DNA of 64,000 nucleotides, taken from Amaurobius ferox (Eukaryota; Arthropoda; Arachnida; Araneae; Amaurobiidae). The notes under the pieces are model-generated. The model made no database searches, was not told the origin of the DNA, and worked only from the letters and a program-made list of their open reading frames with translations. The position numbers and the translations under genes are program-made. Positions 32,806 through 46,264 of the stretch are shown here, piece by piece. The stretch is taken from assembly GCA_951213105.1 (NCBI GenBank), contig OX578142.1, forward strand, positions 5,162,649 through 5,226,648, given 5' to 3'. Numbering within the stretch: position 1 is the first letter of the stretch; every line of letters begins with the position of its first letter.

Positions 32806-32954
32806 ATATAAGGATACACAAGAAAAACAGCATTTTAATAAATAAAACCCTTGAAGGGATGTATGCATGCCCCCCGGTCCACCACCTTCTCTGCTCTACT
32901 GACTATCGCATTCATATTCCAGATTGTTTAGGTCCATTTGTATCAATCAGTATT

Positions 32955-33930
32955 GGAATATAAAAAAATCTGATGTGGGCAGCACATGAATTTCCCTACA
33001 GACTTAAATTCATATTTCTTTAATAGTTCATTGGATTGTGTTTAATTGCACCAAATAACACTAAATTTGCATTTTTAATTCAATGTTTGTTTTTATTTAG
33101 TAATTGGGCATTTTCCCGATAGCGACTTAACAAAAATGCAAGAAATCTCAAATATCTTGAGAACGGTTAGTCTTAAAGTATAATGGAGTGTGTTATATTC
33201 TTTTCCTCGTCAAAAATTGCGTATAAAATAAGAATTTAACTGATACATTTCAGCAAACGTAGTCTTTTTTTTTTTTTTTTAGATTTTGGCGATTTCTGCA
33301 GGCCATTTCGTAAAAAAGGCAGGTTGTTATTTTCCGAATCGTATGAAAATCTAATCAGCACCAGAGGTCCCACAAGTAACTTATCTACCAAATATTGTGA
33401 AATTTGGTCAATTAGTATTTTAGCTAGGGTGGATTCATGAAATTTTTGCGGGCCATTTCGTAAAAAAAGGTGGGTTCTTCTGTTCCGAATCGTACCAAAT
33501 TCTAATCAGCACCAGAATATCCAACAAGTAACTTATTTACCAAATTTTGTGAAATTTGGTAAATTAGTATTTTAGCTAGAGTCGATAAATGAAATTTTTA
33601 CAGGCCATTTCGCAAAAAAAGGCAGGTTCTGTTTTTACGAATCGTACCAAAAACTAATCAGCATCAGGGTCACATCCAAATGACTTATCTACCAAAGTTT
33701 ATGAAATTCGGTCAATTAGTTTTTTAGTTAGAGTGGATACAAAATCTGCACAGACAGACACACACACAGACGTCACTCTAAAAATAGTTTTTTCGTATTC
33801 TAGAGGTCTCGAAACGTGTAGATCCGTAAATGTAGAGTAGATCCGTATAGATGTAAAACTCGAGTTGCGATTTTCTGCATGTTTCCAATACTTTCCCTAT
33901 ACATTACCATGTATTGCAAGGAAAGTAAAA
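32955..33930 (+). mobile_element. Family B/C element, copy C2
   Basis: Starts AAAAAAATCTGATGTGGGCA, as copy B2 does, and ends in the family hairpin ACTTTCCCTATA...AAGGAAAGT (33,890-33,926) plus an A tail. The middle holds three units of about 155 nt with GGCCATTTCGTAAAAAA and AATCTAATCAGCA (from about 33,293, 33,447 and 33,599). It is non-coding. Confidence 0.7.
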
Positions 33931-34925
33931 AATATATATTTTTATTAGCCAGCCTTCATTTAAAAATTTACTTAAAAGTTTTTAAGATATTTATTTTATC
34001 AAGTTGGTAGCAGGGCTGTCACCCCGATAAATTCGCCGCATTCAGGTGATTTGTGTTAATATATGATTTTAATACTATTTACGTGTAGCTAACATCATTT
34101 TCCCGCATTTATATACCAGAACCAGACAAGGCATAAAAAGAGATTGTGCACTAGATCTTCAGAAACAAAATAGATACTAGAGTTTCCCCCTTTACATTCT
34201 TCCAAGAATTAGGAGGGCTGAACCAAAAGTATTTCCTTTTATGGCCCCTCTCTTTTATAACCTTCAACCTTCGACCAGAGATATAGGCCTATACTTCACC
34301 TCGATGCCTTCAACCTGCCTGTGACCTGAAGGATAGAGATTCTTTGTGTGGCAGTGGAGGCGACGTTCAAAGCTGACAGTCCTTTTGCTCACTTGGTCAA
34401 TTCGTGAAATGAACTTTTATAGTTTTCGTTTTGAAATAATAATTTTCATAAAGAAAAAATTAGCAGTCACTCCAGTTTAATGGAGATGAAATGCTTTTGC
34501 GTGAATAGCCTATTTCTTTGTAAGTGATTTACCTTCATAGACATTTTAAATACAGTTGAAAATATTAAAATATTGAATTTAAAACTACTTTTTCAAAACA
34601 GTTCAAAATGTTAAAATATCAACAATGGAACCACCTTCCTAAAAAATTGTTCAGAATATTAAAATATCGAAATTGTAATCACTATAATTAGAAAACTAAG
34701 AAGCTGATCAAAAATCATACATATCCTTGTAAGGGAAGAAGTACAAGAAGTCAAAGAAGTACAAATTACTTTTTAGTTCATACCTAGAACTTTTAGTTTT
34801 ATTTTAGTTTACACTTTTAATATATATTAGGAATGTAAGAGTTCATACCTTTATTCTGATAATGATACTGTGACAAGCAGAACTAAAAACTATATTAATG
34901 TTTTAAAAAGTTGAATGAAGACTCA
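33931..34925. other. No gene seen
   Basis: No supported frame or family. The part at 34,000-34,400 is richer in G+C but stop-interrupted on both strands. Confidence 0.4.
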
Positions 34926-34929
34926 CACA

Positions 34930-37713
34930 CACTGAAAATAAGAATCATTCATTTACAATATCATCCAAATCCAGTTTATGATTTCCGTTTTTAGCCAGAA
35001 AGGTGAATCTCAAAATATATGGAATTAAGCACAAATGTGTTCTAAATTACTCTTTTGTTTTATTTGCATTGGATTTGGGAATTCAACACAAAATATGAAT
35101 AATTCATTTACGATATCACCCAAATCAATCTTCTGATTTCCTTTTCAGCCAGAAATGTGAATCTTAAAAAAGAAGGAATTAAACGCAAATGGGTGATAAA
35201 TGACTCTTTTGTTTTATTTGCATTGGATTTGGGAAATTAACAGAAAATAAGAATAATTCATTTTAATATCACCCAAATCCAGCCCTTCCAATTTCCTTTT
35301 TCATCCAGAAAAGTGAATCTGAAAAGAGATGGAATTAAGTGCAAATCGGTGCTAAATCACACTTTTGTTATTTTTGCATAGGATTTGGGAAATCAGCAAA
35401 AATAATAATTATTCATTTACAATATCTCCCAAGTCAAGCTCCAGATTTCCTTTTTGAGCCAGAAAAGTAAATCTCAAAAAGATGGAATTAAGCGCAGATG
35501 GGTTCTATATAACTCTTTTGTTTTATTTGCATTGGATTTGGAAAATTTCGGAAAATAAGAATCATTCATTTACAATATCACCCAAATCAAGCTTCTGATT
35601 TCCTTTTTCAGCCAGATATGTCAATCTCAAAATATATGGAATTAAGCCAAATGGGTTTTAAATTACTCTTTTCTTTTATTTGCATTGGATTTGAGAAATT
35701 AACAGAAAATAAGAATAATTCATTTTAATATCACCCAAATCCAGCCCTTCCAATTTCCTTTTTCACCCAGTAAAGTGAATCTCAAAAAAGATGGAACTAA
35801 GCGCAAATCGGTGCTAAATCACACTTTTGTTTTATTTGCATTGGATTTGGGAAATCAACAGAAAATAAGAATAATTCAATTACAATATCACCTAAATCAA
35901 GCTTCTGATTTCCTTTTTCAGCCAGTAATGTGAATCAGAAAAAAGATGGAATTAACTGCAAATCGGTGCTAAATCACACTTTTGTTTTATTTGCATTGGA
36001 TTTGGGAAATCAACAGAAAATAAGAATAATTCAATTACAATATCACCTAAATCAAGCTTCTGATTTCCTTTTTCAGCCAGTAATGTGAATCAGAAAAAAG
36101 ATGGAATTAACTGCAAATGGGTGCTAAATCACACTTTTGTTTTATTTGCATTGGATTTGGGAAATCAACACAAAATAAGAATAATTCATTTACAATATCT
36201 CCCAAATCATTCTTCTGATTTCCTTTTTGAGCAAGAAAAGTTAATTTAAAAGATGGAATTAAGCGCAAATGGGTACTAAATCACTCTTTTGTTTTATTTG
36301 AATTGGATTTGGAAAATTACTGAAAATAAGAATCATTCATTTACAATATCATCCAAATCCAGTTTATGATTTCCGTTTTTAGCCAGAAAGGTGAATCTCA
36401 AAATATATGGAATTAAGCACAAATGTGCTCTAAATTACTCTTTTGTTTTATTTGCATTGGATTTGGGAAATTAACAGAAAATAAGAATAATTCATTTTAA
36501 TATCACCCAAATCCAGCCCTTCCAATTTCCTTTTTCATCCAGAAAAGTGAATCTGAAAAGAGATGGAATTAAGTGCAAATCGGTGCTAAATCACACTTTT
36601 GTTTTATTTGCATTGGATTTGGGAAATCAACAAAAATAAGAATAATTCATTTACAATATCTCCCATGTCAAGCTCCTGATTTCGTTTTTGAGCCACAGAA
36701 GGGAATCTCAATAAGATGGAATTAAGCGCAAATGTGTTCAAAATAACTCTTTTGTTTTATTTGCATTGGATTTGGAAAATTACTGAAAATAAGAATCATT
36801 CCTTTACAATATCACCCAAATCCTGCTTCTGATTTCCTTTTTCAGCCAGAAATGTCAATATCAATATATATGGAATTAAGCCAAATGGGTGCTAAATTAC
36901 TCTTTTCTTTTATTTGCATTGGATTCGGGAAATCAACAGAAAATAAGAATAATTCATTTTAATATCACCCAAATCCAGCTTCCAATCTCCTTTTTTCAGC
37001 TAGAAAAGTGAATCTCAAAAAAGATGGAATTAAGTGCAAATTGGTAATAAATCACACTTTTGTTATATTTGCATTGGATTTGGAAAATCAACACAAAATA
37101 TGAATAATTCATTTACAATATCTCCCAAATCATTCTTCTGATTTCCTTTTTGAGCAAGAAAAGTGAAATTAAAAGATGGAATTAAGCGCAAATGGGTACT
37201 AAATCACTCTTTTGTTTTATTTGAATAGGATTTGGAAAATTACTGAAAATAAGAATCATTCATTTACAATATCATCCAATCCGGCCATCCACGTTGCCGC
37301 TCTATGTCATAGGATGAGTCGGTTGGCCTGGGCTTTCGACAATATCATCCAAATACTGTTTATGATTTCCGTTTTTAGACAGAAAGGTGAATCTCAAAAT
37401 ATATGGAATTAAGCACAAATGGGTTCTAAATTACTCTTTTGTTTTATTTTAACTGGATTTGGGAATTCAACAGAAAATAAAAATAATTCATTTACGATAT
37501 CACCCAAATCAAGCTTCTGATTTCCTTTTTCAGCCAGAAATGTGAATCTTAAAAAAGATGGAATTAACCGCAAATGGGTGTAAATCACACTTTTGTATTA
37601 TTTGCATTGGATTTGGAAAATTAACAGAAAATAAGAATAATTCATTTAAATATCATCTAAATCCAGCTTCCAATTTCCTTTTTCAGCCTGAAAAGTGAAT
37701 CTCAAAAGCGATG
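34930..37713. repeat. Satellite array, 153-156 bp unit, first block
   Basis: Units each contain TTTTGTTTTATTTGCATTGG, GAAAATAAGAATAATTCATT, CAATATCACCCAAATC and GATTTCCTTTTTCAGCCAG. The GGATTT marker falls at 35,071; 35,225; 35,381; 35,534; 35,687; 35,843; 35,998 and 36,153, giving intervals of 153-156. There are about 18 units. Their divergence is moderate and several higher-order variants are visible. The block ends at the GAAC target of the 18.8-kb element. Confidence 0.9.
37278..37339. mobile_element. Small insert (about 60 nt) in a satellite unit
   Basis: A G+C-rich non-satellite segment (starting TCCGGCCATCCACGTTGCCG) is flanked on both sides by ACAATATCATCCAA, which looks like a 14-bp target duplication. 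A homologous insert is at about 61,161-61,219. Confidence 0.65.
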
Positions 37714-37717
37714 GAAC
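37714..37717. repeat. Target-site duplication GAAC (left)
   Basis: Matches 56,538-56,541 on the far side of the 18.8-kb element. Together they restore the satellite phrase GATGGAACTAAGCGCAAATC. Confidence 0.75.
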
Positions 37718-39881
37718 TATTATGATGAATTAAAATTATTTTATTTATTTTTCTTATATTTTACTAAAGATTTATTTTTCCTTTAAAAGTCAATATAAAT
37801 AAATTTATTTTTTCTCTTAATATAAGTTAATAAAGGTTTCTTTTTTATATAAGATAATAGAGGTTTCTTTTTACTATTACATTGTTCATTACACTTCAAT
37901 ATTAGAGAGTCTAACTTATTTTAGTAATGTTTCTTTTATTATTTGCTTTTCCTACAGTGTGGCCTGTGCATAATTCTTGGTTGTTTACCTTTTATAATTA
38001 TCATCAACAATCAACAAATTCTCTAAAACTTTACTTACCTTTAACCCAGAATTAAATAGAGCACAGCCAACAAAAAAACTCAACTCATTTATATGTTACA
38101 CTAAAACTTGCTTTATTAACAACACTTTCAAAAACAAACAAAAGTTACAAAATTTAAACACCTTCCAATTTGCTAAATTTAAAGTATCGTATAGTGGAAA
38201 ATTAAAGTTAGTACATTGCGATTAACCCGAAAAGAACAATTAAAACCCTATTTAAATAACACAGTTATCCATTTAAATCCCAGTTATTAATATAATTCCC
38301 AGGTTCAGATTCCACTCTGGTCTGAAGACCAGAGTTTGGTCTGTCAGACTGTCCACAAATGTTAAACGTTAACCCCCAAAATAATAGAAACAAACACAAA
38401 TTGTAAATGACAAAACTTTCAACATATATGTTCACATCTTCAAAAGGAAACAAAACATCTTAAAAATAGTAGAAATTCCAACGTTACATTAAGCCCACTT
38501 CACAAGCTGAATCATTATCAAGAGTAAACAGAAAACACTGTTTCTCCATTTACTGCGTGAAAAATAGAGAAATATTTAAAAACACTCTCACTAGATGTCA
38601 GCACCAGAGGCGAGGAGCTAGAAAGACTGTTGTTAAACGATAAAACTCACAAAGCTACACACAATTTTTAAAAATATACTTGTTAATTGTTGACTTGCAA
38701 AAACATGTAACAGTTTGATGAAAATGTAAATATGAAATGACCTGTTATGATCAATGGTACTCTTTGACAAACACTTGTGATAAAAATGCAAATTTAAAAG
38801 GCCCTGCCTAGGTCAACGATTCACTTTGAAAAAAAACACTTTTGACGAAGATGTAGATTTGAAAGGGCTGTTATGAACACTGGTACTCTTGGACACACAC
38901 TTGCAGTAGGCACATTGTTGGATGTGACACTACTCTTTAGAACAAACACCTGCAGAAAGACGAACACCATCTCCAGCACAGGCAATTGAAACAGAATCGT
39001 CACTTTGATGAGGATCCCTGCAAATGCGCTGGACTCAGAGGCAGGCATTTTTACTAATACACTGTAGACAGTTTCAGGAATGCCAAGATGCTCAGTATCC
39101 AAATTCATGAGCTACCGGCGACCCGGGGCGTGAGCCCCAGGCTCGGCTCCTAGAAATTTTATCAACCTCACTCGTCTGCTGCTCAGAATTCAACTCAAAG
39201 CATTTTTTACGGCGACGTCGGCCCCTCAGCGTGATGCCCGGCTGCGGCCCCAAAATTTTGTCCAACCTCTCTGTTCTAATCTCAGAATTGAACTCCCCTG
39301 CCAACCAAATTTTCGCTTCCCAGGAGACGCCAATCTTGGCGAGTGAAAAAACCCTGCGCCGCACACAGAGCGCCTCACATACCCCGGGGAATTAAAAAAG
39401 GACACTTCGCAACGAACCGCGCGGTACGAAAATGCCGCCAAGCTAGCTACCACGTTTTCCCGCCAAAGTTCCTTGCTCCGCGACGCCAACCCTACGGAAT
39501 GCCTGGCACCCCAAAACACATCTGGAATAAACATCAACTCAACTGATAAGCAATGAAATGGTCAAAAAGGAGCGTTATTTTTCGCTTTCAGAGGAATATA
39601 ATTGCTGTTCGAAAGTAAAGGCGTAAGGCCGAAAAGAAAAATTACAGGGCACAGGCGAATAAGTAAAAGATTCTATGAATACTTTTAGCGTTTGTAAATA
39701 CTTCGCGTGCGTAATTTGGAATATAAAAATGTATGAAAGGGATAATAAATAAACGTTAATACGAGATAAATCGCCGAAATATTCAATAACCATAAATTAA
39801 TTTTGAAGGGAAGGGGGAAAATTATGAATTTTGAACCTTAAAAACCTTAGATAATGAAAATCTCTGAATCTAAGCACAACA
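37718..39881 (-). repeat. Long LTR (2,164 bp), left LTR of the 18.8-kb element
   Basis: Starts TATTATGATGAATT (right copy TGTTATGATGAATT) and ends AAGCACAACA. It is direct-repeated at 53,071-56,537. The LTR holds a G+C-rich block with repeated phrases such as CTTCCCAGGAGACGCCAATC and two small hairpins (ACTCTGGTCT/AGACCAGAGT and CGCCAA/TTGGCG). Over 2 kb is long for an arthropod LTR. Orientation is inferred from the candidate primer-binding site next to the right LTR. Confidence 0.8.
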
Positions 39882-40614
39882 AATACCATTACGCCTCGGG
39901 AAACAAATTTTTAGAATAAAATTTTTTAAATAAAAGCCCCAAAACAGTCAAAAAGAAAAACTCTCCTCGAGCGGGGTGAATCTGAAACCAGACGGTAAAT
40001 GCTCGCTTGCCTGACGACTCCTGGGATCACATGTTGAAAATGTTGGCAAACCATATTGTTACTCAAGGAAGGCACACTGATCTGGAATAAAACAATTCTA
40101 AACTTAAGTACCATGAAAAGTAAAAAAAATACTGTAAACCTTATAAAAACAAATTCCATGTAATATTAAACCTCACAGTAAATGTCAAGGACTTTTCCCC
40201 CAAAAAAATTTCTATCCAAATTTGAGACTCAATAAGATGCAAGTCAAATTTATCAACAGGGAAAACACCCTGTAAGAAAAAAAAAATTCATTTAAACCTC
40301 AACTTTAAATAAAACTATTGAACATATCAAACTAAACTTTCGAAAGGGAAAAAAAAATTCCTCATATGAAAACTGCTATCTTAAGTATCTTTAAAAAAAA
40401 TTTCAAATCCTAACCTTAAAATTGCTTAAACCTATAAAACTGAACTTTCGCAGCAAAACAAAAATTTCACAAAAACTGCAGTCTTCAGTACACTAAAATT
40501 TAAATCATCATACCTTAAAACCGGGAAGTACACCGCTTACCAAAGAAAATTTTTAAACTCATTCTCCCAGAGAAGAAAACCCTTAAACATTTCAAACTCT
40601 TTTAGTGTAAAGTA
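39882..40614 (-). other. Internal region next to left LTR, non-coding
   Basis: No frame with retroviral motifs. It should be the 3' end of the internal region if the element runs on the minus strand. The 77-residue frame at 39,926-40,159 has no recognisable motif. Confidence 0.4.
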
Positions 40615-40618
40615 GTAC
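40615..40618. repeat. Target-site duplication GTAC (left of foldback)
   Basis: Matches 44,722-44,725 on the other side of the foldback. Confidence 0.75.
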
Positions 40619-43600
40619 TGTTGTGCTTAGATTCAGAGATTTTCATTATCTAAGGTGTTTAAGGTTCAAAATTCATAATTTTCCCCCTTCCCTTCAAAAT
40701 TAATTTACGGTTATTGAATATTTCGGCGATTTATCTCGTATTAACGTTTATTTATTATCCCTTTCATACATTTTTATATTCCAAATTATGCACGCGAAGT
40801 ATCTAAAAACGCTAAATGTATTCATAGAATCCTTTACTTATTCGCCTGTGCCCCTGTAATTTTCCTTTTCAGCCTTACGCCTTCACTTTCGAACAGCAAT
40901 TATATTCCTCTGAAAGCGAAAAATAACGCTCCTTTTTGACCATTTCATTGCTTATCGGCTGAGTTGATGCTTTTGCCAGATGTTTTGGGGTGCCTAGAAA
41001 TTCTGTAGGGTTGGCGCAACGGAGCAATGAACTTTGGCGGGAAAACGTGGTAGCTAGCTTGGCGGCATTTTCGTGCCGCGCGGTTCGTTGCGAAGTGTCC
41101 CTTTTTCTAATTCCCCGGGGTATGTGAGGCGCTCTGTGTGCGGCGCAAGTTTTTTTCACTCGCCAAGATTGGCGTCTCCTGGGAAGCGAAAATTTTTGGT
41201 TGGCAAGGGAGTTCGATTCTGATCAGCAGAGCAGAGAGGCTGAAGGATTTTTAAGTCCCGCGTCCAGGGCTCATGCTGAGCACCTGGGACGCTCACCGAA
41301 AGGGTGTTTTGGAGATCATGGTCAATCCTCACGTAAGCTTAATTTCTTTGAATGGCTTGAATAAATTCCGATGCAACGGAAATCTTCGATGGGAATGAAC
41401 TTTGACTAAGATATTGAAATGAGCTTCCAATGATGACGTTGTGACTATCCAAGCCCAAGTCGATGCAGATTCAGCTACCTTTGAGTTTGAATATCTTCAT
41501 TTTTCATCAGAGTGTAGCCTTGTTCAAGGCAGGCCTTTTCCTCCCAACCGTGATCTTCGTCAAACTGGCGATTCTGTTATATTGCCGGTATTAAAGATGG
41601 TACTCGATTTTCAAAACAAAGTATTGTACCAAAAGTAAAATTCTTGCTCAAAAGTGAAATTCCGTTCTACTGCCGGCATTGATCAAAAGTGAAATTCCGT
41701 CCTACTGCCAGCATTGATCAAAAGTGGTATTCGACTGCCGTCTATGTGCCAGACTACAATTCATCAGTGTGTTTACGTACAGCTTTCAGGTTCCTGGTGG
41801 GATTGGAACCTGGGTGTTTCCTTGCCTCCTTCCTAAGTGCTTTTTCCATGCAACCAGTCTTCTTTGGTTTTAAATTGTGTGTAGCTTTGTGATTTTTATT
41901 GTTTAACAACAGTCATTCTAGCTCCTCGCCTCTGGTGCTGACATCTAGTGAGAGTATTTTTAAATATTTCTCTATGATAGAAATTTCACGCAGTAAATGG
42001 AGAAACAGTGTTTTCTGTTTACTCTTGATAATGATTCAGCTTGTGAAGTGTAGCCTTGGGCTAAATGTAACGTTAGAATTTCTACCCTTTTTAAGATGTT
42101 TTGTTTCCTTTGAGCTGTGAACATATATGTTGAAAATTTTGTCATTTACAATTTGTATTTGTTTCTATTATTTTTGGGGGTTAACATTTAACATTTTTGG
42201 TGGTGGACAGCTCAGGCAGACCAAACTCTGGTCTTCAGACCAGAGTGGAATCTGAACCTGGGAATTATATTAATAACTGGGAATTATATTAATAACTGAG
42301 AATTAAATTAATAACTGGGATTTAATTTGATAACTGGGTCCTGAATTTCAATTTAATTGATCATAAAATAAAATGCAATGTACAAATCTAGCCACTATAC
42401 GATATTTTAAGTTTAGCAGTTTGGAAGGTGTTTAATTTTTGTAACTTCTTTTGTTTGTTTTTGAAAGTGTTGTTAATAAAGCAAGTTTTAGTTTAACATA
42501 AAATTGGTTGTGTTCTTGAGTAATTGGCAGTGCTCCATTTGATTTTGGTTTAAAGGTAAGTGAAGTTTTAGAGAATTTGTTGATTGTTGATGATAATTAT
42601 AAAAGATAAACAACCAAGAAATATGCACAGGCCAAACTGTAGGAAAAGCAAATAATAAAAGAAACATTATTAAAATAAGTTAGACTCTCTAATATTGAAG
42701 TGTAATTAGCAATGTAATATTAAATGGTAAAAAGGAAACAAAGAATAGTAATGCATGCAAACGAAACCTTATTAATATATTTAAAAATAAAATAAAAGGA
42801 ACTTTATTTATGAATTTATTAACTTACAAAAATATGAAAAAATAAAAATAAAGTTTTCTTATTCACAACATACAAAAATTAAACACCTTCCAAACTGCTG
42901 AACTTAAAATATCGTATAGTGGCTAGATTTGTACATTGCATTTTATTTTATGATCAATTAAATTGAAATTCAGGACCCAGTTATCAAATTAAATCCCAGT
43001 TATTAATTTAATTCTCAGTTATTAATATAATTCCCAGTTATTAATATAATTCCCAGTTATTAATATAATTCCCAGGTTCAGATTCCACTCTGGTCTGAAG
43101 ACCAGAGTTTGGTCTGCCTGAGCTGTCCACCACCAAAAATGTTAAATGTTAACCCCCAAAAATAATAGAAACAAATACAAATTGTAAATGACAAAATTTT
43201 CAACATATATGTTCACAGCTCAAAGGAAACAAAACATCTTAAAAAGGGTAGAAATTCTAACGTTACATTTAGCCCAAGGCTACACTTCACAAGCTGAATC
43301 ATTATCAAGAGTAAACAGAAAACACTGTTTCTCCATTTACTGCGTGAAATTTCTATCATAGAGAAATATTTAAAAATACTCTCACTAGATGTCAGCACCA
43401 GAGGCGAGGAGCTAGAATGACTGTTGTTAAATAATAAAAATCACAAAGCTACACACAATTTAAAACCAAAGAAGACTGGTTGCATGGAAAAAGCACTTAG
43501 GAAGGAGGCAAGGAAACACCCAGGTTCCAATCCCACCAGGAACCTGAAAGCTGTACGTAAACACACTGATGAATTGTAGTCTGGCACATAGACGGCAGTC

Positions 43601-44721
43601 GAATACCACTTTTGATCAATGCTGGCAGTAGGACGGAATTTCACTTTTGATCAATGCCGGCAGTAGAACGGAATTTCACTTTTGAGCAAGAATTTTACTT
43701 TTGGTACAATATTTTGTTTTGAAAATCGAGCACCATCTTTAATACCGGCAATATAACAGAATCGCCAGTTTGACGAAGATCACGGTTGGGAGGAAAAGGC
43801 CTGCCTTGAACAAGGCTACACTCTGATGAAAAATGAAGATATTCAAACTCAAAGGTAGCTGAATCTGCATCGACTTGGGCTTGGATAGTCACAACGTCAT
43901 CATTGGAAGCTCATTTCAATATCTTAGTCAAAGTTCATTCCCATCGAAGATTTCCGTTGCATCGGAATTTATTCAAGCCATTCAAAGAAACTAAGCTTAC
44001 GTGAGGATTGACCATGATCTCCAAAACACCCTTTCGGTGAGCGTCCCAGGTGCTCAGCATGAGCCCTGGACGCGGGACTTAAAAATCCTTCAGCCTCTCT
44101 GCTCTGCTGATCAGAATCGAACTCCCTTGCCAACCAAAAATTTTCGCTTCCCAGGAGACGCCAATCTTGGCGAGTGAAAAAAACTTGCGCCGCACACAGA
44201 GCGCCTCACATACCCCGGGGAATTAGAAAAAGGGACACTTCGCAACGAACCGCGCGGCACGAAAATGCCGCCAAGCTAGCTACCACGTTTTCCCGCCAAA
44301 GTTCATTGCTCCGTTGCGCCAACCCTACAGAATTTCTAGGCACCCCAAAACATCTGGCAAAATCATCAACTCAGCCGATAAGCAATGAAATGGTCAAAAA
44401 GGAGCGTTATTTTTCGCTTTCAGAGGAATATAATTGCTGTTCGAAAGTGAAGGCGTAAGGCTGAAAAGGAAAATTACAGGGGCACAGGCGAATAAGTAAA
44501 GGATTCTATGAATACATTTAGCGTTTTTAGATACTTCGCGTGCATAATTTGGAATATAAAAATGTATGAAAGGGATAATAAATAAACGTTAATACGAGAT
44601 AAATCGCCGAAATATTCAATAACCGTAAATTAATTTTGAATTTTGAAGGGAAGGGGGAAAATTTTGAATTTTGAACCTTAAACACCTTAGATAATGAAAA
44701 TCTCTGAATCTAAGCACAACA
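40619..44721. mobile_element. 4.1-kb foldback of two head-to-head LTRs
   Basis: The left arm (40,619-42,442) and right arm (42,871-44,721) are near-identical inverted repeats with their symmetry centre near 42,667. Both outer ends read TGTTGTGCTTAGATTCAGAG inwards. The left arm with the spacer (42,443-42,870) is an almost complete reverse-oriented copy of the long LTR. The right arm is a forward copy lacking its first part. The whole is bounded by a GTAC duplication, so it inserted as one unit. All small frames in it occur twice in mirror image and are not genes. Confidence 0.85.
42258..42338. repeat. 19-nt minisatellite in foldback left arm
   Basis: Four units of a GAATTATATTAATAACTGG type. 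The mirrored run in the right arm (about 42,980-43,076) has five units. Confidence 0.75.
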
Positions 44722-44725
44722 GTAC
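44722..44725. repeat. Target-site duplication GTAC (right of foldback)
   Basis: Pairs with 40,615-40,618. Confidence 0.75.
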
Positions 44726-46264
44726 CAGAGCAATGTTACACACAAAAAAATACACTAAATAAACCCTTTCCGAGGAAAACTGCCCATCTCAGGGAATACC
44801 ATATGTTATACCCAGTGCGCCAACTTTCAGGCTGCAATACCAACACTACTCTGAGGTCTGCTACCTACTGCATATTAATATAAATCATACTTCCCTGTCT
44901 TTCCTTGTGAAAGAATCCTCAATATAGCTAATGCCTGGTATAATGAATGTTCCAATCCCCTAATTACATATAAATACAATAACTCATCTCTGCCACAAGG
45001 AAAACTACCATAACTGCCTGTGGAATACTCAAACTGAACTAAACTGTAGTGAACCGGAACTCCTATATACCAGCGCAGACTCCCCTAATTTTCATGTGGC
45101 CCATTAATTAAACAAATACTTCCCCAAAATAATAAAACATTTCTAATCATCTTTTCTAAGAACAGGTGCACTCCCTTTTTCCAAACGAAAGAATAAACCC
45201 AACGATTATTTACTAAACTACTTCCGAAAAAAAAATTATTTAACTCAACTTAAAATTTAAATTAATTGAAAAACTTCAAGTAGTTAAAAATTCTGAATAT
45301 GAATTACTGAAATCTAAATAAAGCTAACCTCAATCACTTCATAAAAGAAACCCAAAATTTAGTATCCGTTTCATCCAAATATAACTTTTCTTATTCATTT
45401 AACTATAAATTATAAAATTCATTCAACTGTAAATTATAAATATAACATTTATTTCTTATTTAAATAATTTCGACTAGATATGCCTGTGACATGTGCAATT
45501 AGTAAGCAGCACAGGAGAAAAAAAAACTGAGTTTCATATCACCTAACCATTTTATAAAATTTACGTTAAGGCGACGCTTCAGTTAGCTTTCATGCCCATG
45601 TTAACCTATGGGGGAAGTTCTTCGCTAATTACACATTAGCAAATGAATAATTTAAAATTCTGTTTTTTGCACATGATTGTAGACAGTTTAATGCATTGAA
45701 CTCTGTCATCAATTTTTTAAATTTTATTTTAAATATATCTTGAAATGGAGTTAATTTGTCAAAATTTCTTAGATAAAACATCACCTTCTTAATTGCACTA
45801 TAAAAAATTAACTATCAAACGTTTCACATTTTGAAAAACAGCGTTCAATAGATTATACTTCTGGCTTCTTTTTAAGATTTTTTTTAGATTTTTGAATTAA
45901 TTTGGGATTAATATATTGGAATAGTAAATCGTGTTTCAACTGCTGAAACTTCCAATTTTCAACGTTAGCCACACCTCCTATCCTCCCAGGGGAAAAATGG
46001 GGGTGAAAATTCTTGGTGTGGAGATTTGAGGGGTGGGTGAATGATTGACTGGTATTGGGGAAATGAACGAAGGGGTACATTTGTTGGTGTTTAGCAGGTG
46101 TCTTTTGACTTTGGTCCAGTAAAGAAAGAGAAGTCCTTTGCGTTACATTTTGTTGTATCAGTACAGATAATTCGGCTCGCGCTGGTTTACTGTTTTTCTT
46201 CTTGCATATATTTGTTCCATACTTATTTAATGTAAATATTATATTAATTGTAGTCTTTTAGGTC
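44726..46264. other. Internal region of the 18.8-kb element, no gene seen
   Basis: Stop-rich on both strands, mostly AT-rich. No RT, integrase or Gag motif. The frame at 45,853-46,080 has no family signature. Confidence 0.5.

Noticed and set aside
41690..41892. 67-residue frame repeated at 43,441-43,644 as a possible conserved small gene
   Set aside because: Both are mirror-image parts of the LTR foldback, so identity reflects the inverted repeat and not coding constraint.
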